Program-made: the position numbers and the translations under genes
Notes under the pieces: generated by a model
Seen by the model: only the letters and a program-made list of their open reading frames with translations
Database searches by the model: none
Told to the model about the DNA's origin: nothing
Shown: piece by piece, positions 1-8,004 of the stretch
Position numbering within the stretch: position 1 is the stretch's first letter
Layout: each line of letters opens with the position of its first letter
NCBI RefSeq assembly: GCF_030812885.1
Contig: NZ_JAUSTO010000001.1
Coordinates: 186,001 to 250,000, forward strand
Direction: 5' to 3'
DNA: 64,000 nucleotides
Source of the DNA: Moryella indoligenes
GTDB taxonomy: Bacteria; Bacillota; Clostridia; Lachnospirales; Lachnospiraceae

Positions 1-143
1 CGCTCGCCGGTCTTCGTGAATGCAACAACGGACGGGGTAGTTCTGGAGCCCTCGCTGTTCGGGATCACGACGGGCTTTCCGCCCTCCATAACCGCCACGC
101 AGCTGTTGGTTGTTCCCAAATCAATGCCGATGATCTTGCCCAT
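1..143 (-). CDS. dnaK: Chaperone DnaK (Hsp70), N-terminal fragment
   Basis: Only the first 47 or so codons lie in the window; the rest runs off the left edge. The peptide begins MGKIIGIDLGTTNSCVAVME, the phosphate-1 motif of the Hsp70 ATPase domain, followed by the usual GSRTTPS segment. DnaK is the ATP-driven cytoplasmic chaperone that works with DnaJ and GrpE. The ATG at 143 is preceded by a clear AGGAGG about 8 bases upstream. It follows grpE and hrcA on the same strand, the standard Firmicutes heat-shock operon, so it should be controlled by the CIRCE operator upstream of hrcA. Identification is secure. Confidence 0.97.
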   Translation of the reverse strand, partial: MGKIIGIDLGTTNSCVAVMEGGKPVVIPNSEGSRTTPSVVAFTKTGE

Positions 144-251
144 AAGTTTATCCTCCTGATAATATCCTGATTTATTCTGTTATGATTCTGCCCCGGCAGT
201 CGCCGAAGCCCTGTCTGTAATATCCTGTTGCCGCTCTTAAGCCCTCAGAAC

Positions 252-962
252 TCAGTTTGCGACCTTCACCATGCTGTGCCGCAGCACGCCGTCCTTGTAG
301 TAGTATCCCTTCTGAAACTCCTCCACAACGACATTCTCTTCGAGGCTCTCGTCCTCTACGTGCATCACTGCGTTGTGCAGGGCCGGGTCAAAGGGCTTGC
401 CCTTCGCATCCATGGGTTTCGCCCCCGCCTCCTCCAGGTTCTTAAGGAGCTGACGGTATATCATCTCCATACCATCCGCATAGGGCTTAAGCTCCGGCGC
501 GTCCGGTGCGCTCTCGAGACTCCGTTCGAAGTTATCGATCACAGGAAGGAGCTTCTCCAGCACGTTCTTAGCTCCGAGATCAAACATCGCCATTTTTTCC
601 TTCTCCGTGCGCTTCCGGAAATTATCAAACTCCGCAAGGTTTCGCTTCAATCTGTCCGTGAGCTCCTCAATCTTCTCATCCTTTGCGTCCTGCTTCGGTT
701 TTGCCCGTCCCGTCTCCGGCGCAGACTTATCACTCTCCTCAGCCACAGCCGCCATAGCCGCGGCCTCCGCCGCAAGCTCCTCGGAGCTCTTCTGCTCCTC
801 CGGCTGGTTTTCAGAGACTTCCTCCGCCTCCTTAGAAGTCCGCTGCGCCTCACACTCTGCCTGCCCGGAGCTCTCCCCGCCGACAGGAGCATTTACCTCT
901 GTCTCTGCCCCTGCGACCTTCTCCTTCTGCTCCGTTCCGTCCTCTTTTCTGTACTCGTTCAT
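252..962 (-). CDS. grpE: Nucleotide exchange factor GrpE
   Basis: GrpE speeds ADP release from DnaK. The protein (236 residues from the chosen start) has a long acidic, Ala/Glu-rich N-terminal tail of about 85 residues, then the conserved coiled-coil dimerisation helix (LKRNLAEFDNFRKRTEKE) and the C-terminal beta domain ending in VLRHSMVKVAN, where the motif for DnaK contact is normal. Length is slightly above the usual 180-210 because of the tail. In-frame ATGs exist at 983, 974 and 962; the last is chosen because it lies one base after the hrcA stop and begins MNEYRKED. An AAGGG stretch lies about 12 bases upstream inside hrcA, implying translational coupling. Confidence 0.96.
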   Translation of the reverse strand: MNEYRKEDGTEQKEKVAGAETEVNAPVGGESSGQAECEAQRTSKEAEEVSENQPEEQKSSEELAAEAAAMAAVAEESDKSAPETGRAKPKQDAKDEKIEELTDRLKRNLAEFDNFRKRTEKEKMAMFDLGAKNVLEKLLPVIDNFERSLESAPDAPELKPYADGMEMIYRQLLKNLEEAGAKPMDAKGKPFDPALHNAVMHVEDESLEENVVVEEFQKGYYYKDGVLRHSMVKVAN

Positions 963-963
963 T

Positions 964-2004
964 CTAAGTCTCATCCCTTCCAAAATGCTGATCCAGCTGA
1001 CTCATAAGACTCCGCAGCGTGGTGAGCACCTTCTCATAATCCATGCGCTTCGGCCCGACAATGCCGATCGTGCCCCGAAGTCCGCCGCCAAGATCATAAT
1101 TCGCAGTGACCATGCTGCAGTCATTCATCTCCGGTACCGGAGACTCATCGCCGATGAACACCTGTATCCCGTGGTGCTCCTCGTCTTCGCCGGTATTGAC
1201 CTCCTTCAGGAGCCTGCGCAGCCTGTCCTTCTCCTCAAAGGTATCTATGATCCGGCTCGCGCTGTTGCCATCTGTAAGTTCAGGATACTTAAACACATTC
1301 GTGGCTCCGCTGGTGTAAATCTGAAGATCCTCGTCATTCGAGAAGGACTCCGAGAGCTCGTTTAAGATGTGCTCGACCAGCTCCTTCTGAGCCCCTGCAT
1401 CCTGCTTCAGCTGACGCATAATATCCAGATTGATCTCATTGATCGTGAGGCCGTTCAGTGTCGTGTTGAGGAGTATGTTCAGATTCAGGAGCTCCTGATC
1501 GCTGATCTCCGTCTCCGCAGGAATGATACGGTTGCTAATGATATTCCCCTCCACAACAATCACCGCGAGCAGCCTGTGAGCATCCATGCGTGAGAGCTGC
1601 AGCAGCTTGATCCTCGCCTTGTGCGCGCTGGGACTGCTGATCATCGCCGCGTAGTTCGTCTTCGCCGCAATGAGTCGCGCCATCCGCTTCAGCACCAGCT
1701 CCAGGCGGTCCACCCGCTGAAACATCTGATCCTTCAGCTCCTGTACCTCGGCCTGTTTCTCCTTCAGGATCTCATCTACATAGAAGCGATAGCCCTGATC
1801 GGAGGGAATGCGCCCCGCAGAGGTATGAGGCTGAATCAGATATCCCATGTCCTCCAGATCACACATCTCATTTCGGATCGTGGCGCTGCTGAGCTTACAG
1901 TCCGGGAGCTTCGAAATGGTTCTGGAGCCGACCGGCTCTCCGGTCTCCATGTAATTCCTGATCACCGCCTTCAGAATCATAATCTTGCGATTGTCCAGTT
2001 CCAT
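964..2004 (-). CDS. hrcA: Heat-inducible transcription repressor HrcA
   Basis: HrcA represses class I heat-shock operons by binding CIRCE. The 346-residue protein starts MELDNRKIMILKAVIRNYME and shows the winged-helix N-terminus (GEPVGSRTISK, SSATIRNEMCDLEDMGYL, QPHTSAGRIPSDQGYR), all strongly conserved in HrcA, followed by the GAF-like and C-terminal domains (IFIGDESP-like segment, GIVGPKRMDYEKV). The reading frame stays open to a TTG at 2034, but that lies inside the operator, and the ATG at 2004 has GGAAGGGAG just upstream, so 2004 is taken. It is the first gene of the hrcA-grpE-dnaK operon and should be autoregulated. Confidence 0.97.
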   Translation of the reverse strand: MELDNRKIMILKAVIRNYMETGEPVGSRTISKLPDCKLSSATIRNEMCDLEDMGYLIQPHTSAGRIPSDQGYRFYVDEILKEKQAEVQELKDQMFQRVDRLELVLKRMARLIAAKTNYAAMISSPSAHKARIKLLQLSRMDAHRLLAVIVVEGNIISNRIIPAETEISDQELLNLNILLNTTLNGLTINEINLDIMRQLKQDAGAQKELVEHILNELSESFSNDEDLQIYTSGATNVFKYPELTDGNSASRIIDTFEEKDRLRRLLKEVNTGEDEEHHGIQVFIGDESPVPEMNDCSMVTANYDLGGGLRGTIGIVGPKRMDYEKVLTTLRSLMSQLDQHFGRDET

Positions 2005-2023
2005 GTACCGCTCCCTTCCGTTA

Positions 2024-2050
2024 TTAGCACTCAATTATCAGGAGTGCTAA
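2024..2050. promoter_or_regulatory. CIRCE operator (HrcA binding site)
   Basis: TTAGCACTC (2024-2032), nine spacer bases, then GAGTGCTAA (2042-2050): an exact match to the CIRCE consensus. It sits directly between the hrcA promoter and the hrcA start codon. HrcA bound here blocks transcription of the heat-shock operon. Confidence 0.98.
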
Positions 2051-2064
2051 CATCTACATTGCCT

Positions 2065-2093
2065 AATATATTCCAGCCGACCAGCTTTGTCAA
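2065..2093 (-). promoter_or_regulatory. Sigma-A promoter of hrcA-grpE-dnaK
   Basis: Reading the minus strand, TTGACA (2088-2093) is followed after 17 bases by TATATT (2065-2070). This near-consensus promoter places the start of transcription just upstream of or inside the CIRCE element. Confidence 0.92.
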
Positions 2094-2219
2094 CTGCTTT
2101 CGTAAAATTTCACCATTTCAGGCATATTCCCCCCGCAGATAGCTCTTGCAATCCTTCTCCGGCTATAGTAAAGTGTTCGTAACAATTATGTAACATATGA
2201 GAAATCAAAGGAGCTTTCT

Positions 2220-2777
2220 ATGAAAAATATATGTATGCTTCGCCTCTCCACCACTCTGGTGCTCTCTGCAGCTCTCCTGCTCGCAGCGCCGGCTGAGAGC
2301 TATGCGGCAAAGATACGAAAAAATCGTCAGCCTGCCATATCCGCTGAGCAGAGTGCCCAGGCCGAGCAGGACAGCAGCACCGGTCCTTCCTTTCAGAAGG
2401 GTACAGAGACAGGAAACGCGGAGCCTGTGAAAGACGGCGCCGCTGCAAATGCAGCCGCCACGGACACAGTCTCTACAGAGACTGCCGCAGCTGACAGCAA
2501 GACGGAAGTGTCACTCGGAATCTTCTGCACCAGCGGCTACTCCAATCCGCACGGCGAGCGCAGTGCGGACGGCTCCGCTCCTCAGGTGGGGCACACGGTT
2601 TCCACAGACTGGTCTGTAATCCCGGCGGGCAGCAAAATACGTCTCGCAAACAGCGAGCTGATCTACACGGTCGAGGACCGGGGCGTGCACGGCAACTGGG
2701 TGGACGTCTATTACAGCACGGAGGCCGAGGCGGAGACACATGGGCTTCAGTATCTGGAAGTGTTTTTGATCCGGTAA
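2220..2777 (+). CDS. Secreted 3D-domain protein (divergent)
   Basis: The 185-residue product has a signal peptide (about residues 1-30, hydrophobic LVLSAALLLAAPAESYAA), a low-complexity Ala/Thr/Glu/Ser linker, and a C-terminal 3D-type domain of about 85 residues. The 3D domain is a double-psi barrel named for three conserved aspartates; here TDWSVIPAGS, VEDRGVHGNW and VDVYY supply them. It lacks the CPCYQC cysteine segment of its neighbour and the GTMTSSG-like loop, so it is a divergent copy. 3D domains occur in cell-wall enzymes of the MltA/RpfB/YocH type, so a wall-associated role is an inference. It has its own terminator before the next 3D gene. Confidence 0.8.
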   Translation: MKNICMLRLSTTLVLSAALLLAAPAESYAAKIRKNRQPAISAEQSAQAEQDSSTGPSFQKGTETGNAEPVKDGAAANAAATDTVSTETAAADSKTEVSLGIFCTSGYSNPHGERSADGSAPQVGHTVSTDWSVIPAGSKIRLANSELIYTVEDRGVHGNWVDVYYSTEAEAETHGLQYLEVFLIR

Positions 2778-2836
2778 AGCTTAACATTTTACTTTCATCT
2801 CAAATCTTAAGTTTATCCATATCATGTCAACAAGCC

Positions 2837-2860
2837 GGGGCGAAGTAACCATTTCGCCCC
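2837..2860 (+). terminator. Rho-independent terminator
   Basis: GGGGCGAA (2837-2844) pairs with TTCGCCCC (2853-2860); a T-rich run with eight consecutive T follows at 2872-2879. It ends the first 3D-domain gene. Confidence 0.88.
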
Positions 2861-2901
2861 CATTTTTATGCTTTTTTTTGCATTTTTCTCCCACTTTTCT
2901 A

Positions 2902-2929
2902 TTGACAACCCCACTTTTCGTGTTATTAT
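2902..2929 (+). promoter_or_regulatory. Sigma-A promoter of second 3D-domain gene
   Basis: TTGACA (2902-2907), 16-base spacer, TATTAT (2924-2929). The gene starts 45 bases downstream of the -10 box. Confidence 0.85.
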
Positions 2930-2974
2930 AGGCGTGTAAAAATATTACATAATTATTAAGAGGATTTTACGAAA

Positions 2975-3748
2975 ATGTTCAAGATGTTGTTGCCAATCAA
3001 GAAGGCCACCATATATCTCGTGGTTATGGCACTTGTCTTCTCCCCGCTGACTGTACTCGGCCTCTCAAAAAAGACCTATGCCGCGAACAGTTCCCAGTCA
3101 GGCATCCAGGCGACCTCTGCAGAGGCGGAGACGCAGACTGCCGCAGATAATACAGAACTGGTGCAAACAGACACGGGAGAGAACAGCCCCATGCTGCGTA
3201 CACATCTGGGCAGCAGCGCCATCCAGAGCCCGGCAGAGCTACCGGAGATCGATCAGCTGGATATCCCGGAGCTTGAGAGTGCCAGAATCGTCGCACAGAA
3301 TACCCTGATCGCAAAGCGCCAGGAGATGGATGAGGAGTGGCTGAAGGCCGTGCAGAGCGAGAACAGCGCGGCAGAAGAATCTGATGAGCAGACTCAGACT
3401 TCTGAAAATGAGAGCTCAGAAAGCGAGAGCAGCTCTGGCTCCGCAGAGAACCCCGGCACTGTGAGCCTCGGAAGATTCAAGCTCACCGCCTACTGTCCCT
3501 GCTACCAGTGCTCCAAGGGCTGGGGCCGCATGACGAGCTCGGGAAAGATCGCCCAGCCACACCACACCATTGCGACAGACCCCTCAGTCATTCCGGAGGG
3601 TACCGTCGTCATGATCAATGGCGAGCGCTATGTCGCAGAGGATATCGGCGGCGGTGTCAACGGAAATCATATTGACATCTTCTACGAGAGCCATTCTGTC
3701 GCGCTGGATTTCGGCGTGCAGTACGCAGAGGTCTACGCAGTGTATTAA
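2975..3748 (+). CDS. Secreted 3D-domain protein (cell wall)
   Basis: The 257-residue product carries an N-terminal signal peptide (about residues 1-37, ending KTYAA), a Ser/Glu-rich linker with a short charged helical stretch (IDQLDIPELESARIVAQ), and a canonical C-terminal 3D domain of about 90 residues. Recognisable features are TAYCPCYQCSKGWG, MTSSG, HHTIATDPSVIPEGTVV and VAEDIGGGVNGNHIDIFYE, with the three family aspartates present. Such domains are found in secreted wall hydrolases (YocH, RpfB) and are thought to be lytic-transglycosylase-like; activity here is inferred. Strong promoter and terminator flank it, so it is transcribed alone. Confidence 0.88.
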   Translation: MFKMLLPIKKATIYLVVMALVFSPLTVLGLSKKTYAANSSQSGIQATSAEAETQTAADNTELVQTDTGENSPMLRTHLGSSAIQSPAELPEIDQLDIPELESARIVAQNTLIAKRQEMDEEWLKAVQSENSAAEESDEQTQTSENESSESESSSGSAENPGTVSLGRFKLTAYCPCYQCSKGWGRMTSSGKIAQPHHTIATDPSVIPEGTVVMINGERYVAEDIGGGVNGNHIDIFYESHSVALDFGVQYAEVYAVY

Positions 3749-3813
3749 AGCAGCGCGAAGATTTTCTCTCCCGACTGCAATTCGAATTGAATTCTGAAGA
3801 TAATATTTTCCAA

Positions 3814-3856
3814 AAGGCGTGGAGCGAAGGGATTTCTCCCCTCCGCTCCACGCCTT
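3814..3856 (+). terminator. Rho-independent terminator
   Basis: A 13-bp perfect stem, AAGGCGTGGAGCG (3814-3826) with CGCTCCACGCCTT (3844-3856), followed by TATTTTTA. It lies between two convergent genes and ends the second 3D-domain gene. Confidence 0.92.
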
Positions 3857-3901
3857 TATTTTTATATCAGGAATATGTCTATTCCGCAGAAGGCTGCACA
3901 T

Positions 3902-5083
3902 TCAGAATTCTATCTTTAACACACAGTCATGCTCCTCCTCGTGATTCAGGATAATGCTCACGATGCGGAGCAGCTGCTCTGCTCCGAGAGTCTCTCTGCT
4001 CTCCTCAAAGCTCTCCCATATAAGCTCTATGGGCTCACCATAGGCGTGCCGCCCAAAGCCGCCTCTCAGAAGATCATTCAGCGCATCCAGATTGTGACCG
4101 GTCGGCACAGAGCCATCGGTCAGAAGTTGATCCATCTCGCGGTAGAATCCCTCAAGGTCACGGAAGCTGCCGCCATGAAGCACATAGCGTCTCCGCGTCC
4201 GCTCTTCCGCTGCTGCGGCGGCGCTTTTCGGCGCACTCCGGTTCAGGCGACGCACCAACAGCGGCAGTGCCTTTTCGAACTTTACACCATACCAGTGTGC
4301 AGGGTCGTCTTCCGTCTGCAATATGCTCTCCACCACAAAATCTGCGGCAAGTGCTGTTGCCTCACAGGCGTCAAGTCCCTGCATGAGAGCTCCTGTAAAG
4401 GCTGCTGCGAAGCAGTCTCCAGTTCCATGGCTGCTCCTCGGAATGCGCTCCGTAAAGCAATAGTGCAGCTCTCCGCTCGCGCAGTCATACACTGCATTGC
4501 CGAGCTGATCCGGCCGGAAGAAGATCCCCTTCAGTATCACCTTGCGGGCGCCAAGAGCAGCCAGGCGTGAAAGAAGCTCCCGCACATAGTCTTCGGTCTG
4601 AACATCTGAAGTATACTCCATACCAGTCATAAAACAGGCCTCTGTGAGATTTGGCAGTATGATATCCGCCTTTCCGCAGAGCTCTGCCATCTTCTGCACA
4701 AACGGCTGGTCGAAGCCCTGATAGAGACTCCCATTGTCTGCCATGGCCGGATCTACAATCTTCAGGCCTCCCGGAAGCAAAAGCCTGTCCATAATCTCCC
4801 TCACCAGGGCGATCTGCGCTACACTGCCGAGATATCCCGTGTACACCGCGTCAAAACGGATACCCTCCTTCTCCCACTGGCTGCATATTTCCGGAATATC
4901 CTCTGTAAGATCCCGAAAGGTAAAGCCGTGGAATCCTGCTCCCGTGTGGTTTGAGAGTACCGCAGACGGCAGTATGCAGGTCTCCACACCGCAGGCAGAA
5001 ATGATGGGCTGAGCCACTGTGAGAGAGCACTGTCCCACGCAGGAAATATCCTGCACCGTCAAAATTTTCTTGTCCTGAGCCAT
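3902..5083 (-). CDS. pdxY: Pyridoxamine kinase fused to a C-terminal barstar-like domain
   Basis: Residues 1 to about 285 are a PdxY/PdxK-type vitamin B6 kinase (ribokinase fold): VQDISCVGQCSLTVAQPIIS, SNHTGAGF, FDAVYTGYLGS, and the ATP-site motif SSHGTGDCFAAAFTGAL. It phosphorylates pyridoxal/pyridoxamine for PLP supply. Family members are about 280-290 residues, but this one has 393. Residues about 298-393 match the barstar fold: YVLHGGSFRDLEGFYREMDQ, then GHNLDALNDLL (barstar NLDALWDCL, keeping both aspartates that contact barnase), IELIWESFEESR and a closing CVLKIEF strand. Barstar is a ribonuclease inhibitor. The domain call is by eye and the functional link is unknown. No adjacent ribonuclease toxin gene is visible. 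A TATAAT-like box lies near 5151. Confidence 0.88.
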   Translation of the reverse strand: MAQDKKILTVQDISCVGQCSLTVAQPIISACGVETCILPSAVLSNHTGAGFHGFTFRDLTEDIPEICSQWEKEGIRFDAVYTGYLGSVAQIALVREIMDRLLLPGGLKIVDPAMADNGSLYQGFDQPFVQKMAELCGKADIILPNLTEACFMTGMEYTSDVQTEDYVRELLSRLAALGARKVILKGIFFRPDQLGNAVYDCASGELHYCFTERIPRSSHGTGDCFAAAFTGALMQGLDACEATALAADFVVESILQTEDDPAHWYGVKFEKALPLLVRRLNRSAPKSAAAAAEERTRRRYVLHGGSFRDLEGFYREMDQLLTDGSVPTGHNLDALNDLLRGGFGRHAYGEPIELIWESFEESRETLGAEQLLRIVSIILNHEEEHDCVLKIEF

Positions 5084-5360
5084 ATGTTTACGCGCGCCCT
5101 TGACACAGGGCTTCCTTTCTCCCGGAGTTCCCCGAGTGCTTCTGTACTATATTATAATATAAGGTATGCCTATATACCGTAATGCCCGGCGCTCATTGCC
5201 ACGCTTCCACCACTGAAGTCTTGGTTTCCAGTATAGCACAGAATCCCGGTGCCCTTGCAAAGATTCTATTTCGGTACTAAAATTAACTAAAGTGCGATAA
5301 TCCACCAAGACTTTCGTTCCTCCGCCAAGTACGGATACGAACATCGGAACAGAAGCTTTT

Positions 5361-5670
5361 ATGGTAGTATCAACAAGAGGGCGCTATGCACTCAGAGTTA
5401 TGATCGATTTGGCGAAACAGAACAACGCTTCCTATACTCCTCTGCGGGATATCGCACGCAGAGCTCTGCCTGACTCTGCCCATGTGGAAAAAGCTGGACC
5501 ATATCATCAATGAATTTTTTGACAGCTACACACTGGCAGATCTCCTCGCTCCAGCTCAGAGCGGAAAAGATTCTGTCATATGCTCAACTCTGCCCTTAAA
5601 AAATGTTAAGGTTCCCGATATTGACGAAATCCCGAAGGTTCGGAGCTCCAAGCCCTGCCAGAAGCCCTGA
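5361..5670 (+). pseudogene. Rrf2-family regulator relic (internal deletion)
   Basis: The first 36 codons read MVVSTRGRYALRVMIDLAKQ and continue to LRDIARR, the typical start of an Rrf2/CymR/IscR DNA-binding protein. The typical C-terminus, MWKKLDHIINEFFDSYTLAD, appears only about 20 bases later (5482 on) in a different frame. The roughly 50 residues normally between them, including most of the winged helix and dimer helix, are missing; the junction is near 5461-5475. The first frame stops at 5511-5513. CymR-type regulators control cysteine synthesis and this relic lies 14 bases upstream of cysK, so it probably once regulated it. The 277 bases upstream hold no gene I can support. Confidence 0.82.
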
Positions 5671-5683
5671 AAGGAGTGCCTCC

Positions 5684-6616
5684 ATGTCCCGCATTTACAG
5701 CTCTGCCGATCAGCTGATCGGCCACACACCTCTGTTGCGCCTCTCCCGCGTTGAACAGCGCACAGGTGCAGGCGCCGCGATACTTGCCAAGCTTGAATAC
5801 CTGAACCCAACCGGATCCGCAAAGGACAGAATTGCAAAAGGTATGCTGGATGATGCTGAAGCCCGCGGTATTCTGCATCCCGGCTCGGTCATCATTGAAC
5901 CCACCTCAGGCAATACCGGCATAGGCCTCGCCTCCGTCGCCGCAGCGCGCGGTTACCGCATCATCATTGTAATGCCGGATTCCATGAGTGCAGAGCGTCG
6001 AAGGCTCATGGCTGCCTATGGCGCCGAGCTGGTACTCACACCGGGCGCTGAGGGAATGGCCGGTGCCATCAAAAAAGCGGAAGCACTCGCACAGGAGCTT
6101 CCGAACAGCTTCATTCCCGGACAGTTTACCAATCCGGCAAATCCGGCGACACATCTTAACACCACAGGACCGGAAATCTGGGAGGATACCGGAGGCAACG
6201 CAGACTACCTGGTTGCCGGCGTCGGCACCGGAGGGACCTTAAGCGGAAGCGGGCGCTACTTAAAAAACCGGAATTCCAAAATTAAAATAGTGGCAGTAGA
6301 GCCGGAAGGCTCTGCCGTGATCTCCGGAAGGCCCGCAGGACCGCACGGACTTCAGGGCATCGGGGCCGGATTTATCCCAGATACCTTTGACAGAACCATC
6401 TATGATGAAATCATCACAGTATCTGACAAAGATGCCTATTCCACAGGACGCCTGCTCGGGAAATCCGAAGGGATACTCTGCGGAATCACCTCCGGCGCTG
6501 CACTCTGGGCTGCACTTCAGATCTCCATGCGCCCCGAAGCAAAGGGAAAAGCAATTGTAGTGGTGCTCCCGGACTCCGGGGATCGCTACCTCTCCTCACC
6601 GCTGTATGAAGCGTGA
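5684..6616 (+). CDS. cysK: Cysteine synthase (O-acetylserine sulfhydrylase)
   Basis: CysK makes L-cysteine from O-acetylserine and sulfide using PLP. The 310-residue protein shows the PLP-lysine motif NPTGSAKDRIAKGM, the substrate loop PTSGNTGIGLA, the phosphate-binding loop VGTGGTLSGSGRYLK and a C-terminal ITSGAALWAAL with the serine that contacts the pyridine nitrogen. Length and motif order are normal. The frame opens upstream at 5603, but the ATG at 5684 has AAGGAG seven bases before it and begins MSRIYSSADQLIGHTPLLR, the family start. It follows the Rrf2 relic and is closed by a strong terminator. Confidence 0.95.
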   Translation: MSRIYSSADQLIGHTPLLRLSRVEQRTGAGAAILAKLEYLNPTGSAKDRIAKGMLDDAEARGILHPGSVIIEPTSGNTGIGLASVAAARGYRIIIVMPDSMSAERRRLMAAYGAELVLTPGAEGMAGAIKKAEALAQELPNSFIPGQFTNPANPATHLNTTGPEIWEDTGGNADYLVAGVGTGGTLSGSGRYLKNRNSKIKIVAVEPEGSAVISGRPAGPHGLQGIGAGFIPDTFDRTIYDEIITVSDKDAYSTGRLLGKSEGILCGITSGAALWAALQISMRPEAKGKAIVVVLPDSGDRYLSSPLYEA

Positions 6617-6644
6617 TTTCGCCCTGTACGCCTGACAATTCCGT

Positions 6645-6670
6645 CTGCCGCTTTTTGCGGCAGTTTTTTT
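6645..6670 (+). terminator. Rho-independent terminator of cysK
   Basis: CTGCCGC (6645-6651) pairs with GCGGCAG (6657-6663), followed by seven T residues (6664-6670). Confidence 0.93.
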
Positions 6671-6804
6671 ATTTGAATCAGAAACATTTCTAAAAATATG
6701 ATTTAATACTTCTCAAAAGTGGTATGATTATATAAAAAGCTGTTTTATTACGCGTTCAGCGTGTATTTTTTGAGCAGCTCCAATTCATTCAGAAGGAGAG
6801 GTAT

Positions 6805-8004
6805 ATGCAATTAAGACAACAAGTGGATCTCGCAATTGATCGCAACACTGAAACGGCAGAGCAGCTGGTCCGCTTCATGTATGAGCATCCGGAGACCGCC
6901 AAGGAGGAGATTCTTGCGAGTTCCAGGATCACCGAGCTGTTGAAGAAAAAGGGCTTTGCTGTGGAGTATCCTTACCTTCAGAAGGAACTCGGTTACGGCA
7001 CAGCCTTCCGAGCGGTCCTGGAAAATGGCAGTGGTCCGAAGGTCGCGATTCTGGTGGAATATGATGCACTTCCGGAACTCGGACACGGCTGCGGACACAA
7101 TCTGCACGGCGCCCTGTCAACATTAGCCTCATTGGCTCTCTTTGATCTTAAGGAGCAGTTTCAGGGCACCCTTTATGTGATTGGAACTCCTGCTGAAGAA
7201 GGAGACGGCGCCAAGCTCCTCATGTCAGAGCTTGGAATCTTCGATGCGATGGATCTCGCAGTCATGATGCACAGCTGTGGTGCCATTTCCTATACTGACA
7301 TGGATGCACTGAGCCTGCGCTGCTATGAGCTGACATTTCACGGACAGCAGTCTCACGCTGCCGCTGCTCCCTGGGCAGGTCACAATGCTCTGACGGCAGC
7401 CAGAAAATTTTTAGATCTGGTGGATGCGAGGAGGGAGAGTCTTGCCCCGTACAGCATATTCAGCGCGGTCATAAAGGAAGGTGGTATACAGGCAAATATC
7501 ATTCCGGATTACGCGATGCTTCACCTGGAATTCCGCTCAAAGTCAAGAGCGGAACTGGAGGAGCTCAATAGAATTGTAAAGAACTGCGCCTCTGCTGCGG
7601 CACTGGCGATGGACTGTACAGCAGAATTCAAAGCGCTCTTCCCCGATTTTTACGATATGGTTCGCATCCCTGTGCTCGAAGAAGAGGTGCATACGCTCAT
7701 GCAGTCGCGTGAGGAGGAAATTGCCGCGCCGGAGCGTCCTTCCGGTTCCACAGACATGGGAAATGTCAGTTACCGTTGTCCATCAATTCAGCCAATGATC
7801 TGCATCACAAAGCAGGCACTGGCACTGCACACCGCAGAATTGCGCGACAGTACAATACAGCCTTTTGCCATAGAGCAGATGAAGAAGGGGGCCGCTGTGA
7901 TCTGCGAGCTGGCACTGAAGCTATTTCACGATAAAGCATTTTGCACCGAGGTAAGAAAGAGCTTTGAGACAGAGCTGAAAAAAAAGGAGGACATTGCGTT
8001 ATGA
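6805..8004 (+). CDS. M20-family amidohydrolase/peptidase
   Basis: A 399-residue cytoplasmic metallohydrolase of the M20D type (AbgA/AbgB, hippurate hydrolase-like). Metal-site motifs are visible: EYDALPELGHGCGHNLHG, GTPAEEGDGAK and, near the C-terminus, GSTDMGNVS. The dimerisation lid begins around LRCYELTFHGQQSHAA. Family members cleave N-acyl or N-aminoacyl amides; the exact substrate cannot be read from sequence. GGAGAGG lies a few bases before the ATG. It overlaps the following transporter by four bases (ATGA), so the pair is translationally coupled, suggesting uptake and hydrolysis of one amidated compound. Confidence 0.9.
   Translation: MQLRQQVDLAIDRNTETAEQLVRFMYEHPETAKEEILASSRITELLKKKGFAVEYPYLQKELGYGTAFRAVLENGSGPKVAILVEYDALPELGHGCGHNLHGALSTLASLALFDLKEQFQGTLYVIGTPAEEGDGAKLLMSELGIFDAMDLAVMMHSCGAISYTDMDALSLRCYELTFHGQQSHAAAAPWAGHNALTAARKFLDLVDARRESLAPYSIFSAVIKEGGIQANIIPDYAMLHLEFRSKSRAELEELNRIVKNCASAAALAMDCTAEFKALFPDFYDMVRIPVLEEEVHTLMQSREEEIAAPERPSGSTDMGNVSYRCPSIQPMICITKQALALHTAELRDSTIQPFAIEQMKKGAAVICELALKLFHDKAFCTEVRKSFETELKKKEDIAL

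Noticed and set aside
228..1365. Long plus-strand open frames opposite grpE and hrcA
   Set aside because: They are antisense to clearly conserved genes and show no family features.
3902..5083. Toxin-immunity pair at the barstar fusion
   Set aside because: No ribonuclease toxin gene is adjacent; neighbours are a 3D-domain protein and the Rrf2 relic.
5147..5344. 65-codon minus-strand frame between pdxY and the Rrf2 relic
   Set aside because: No ribosome site, no similarity, and it lies in promoter-like AT-rich sequence.
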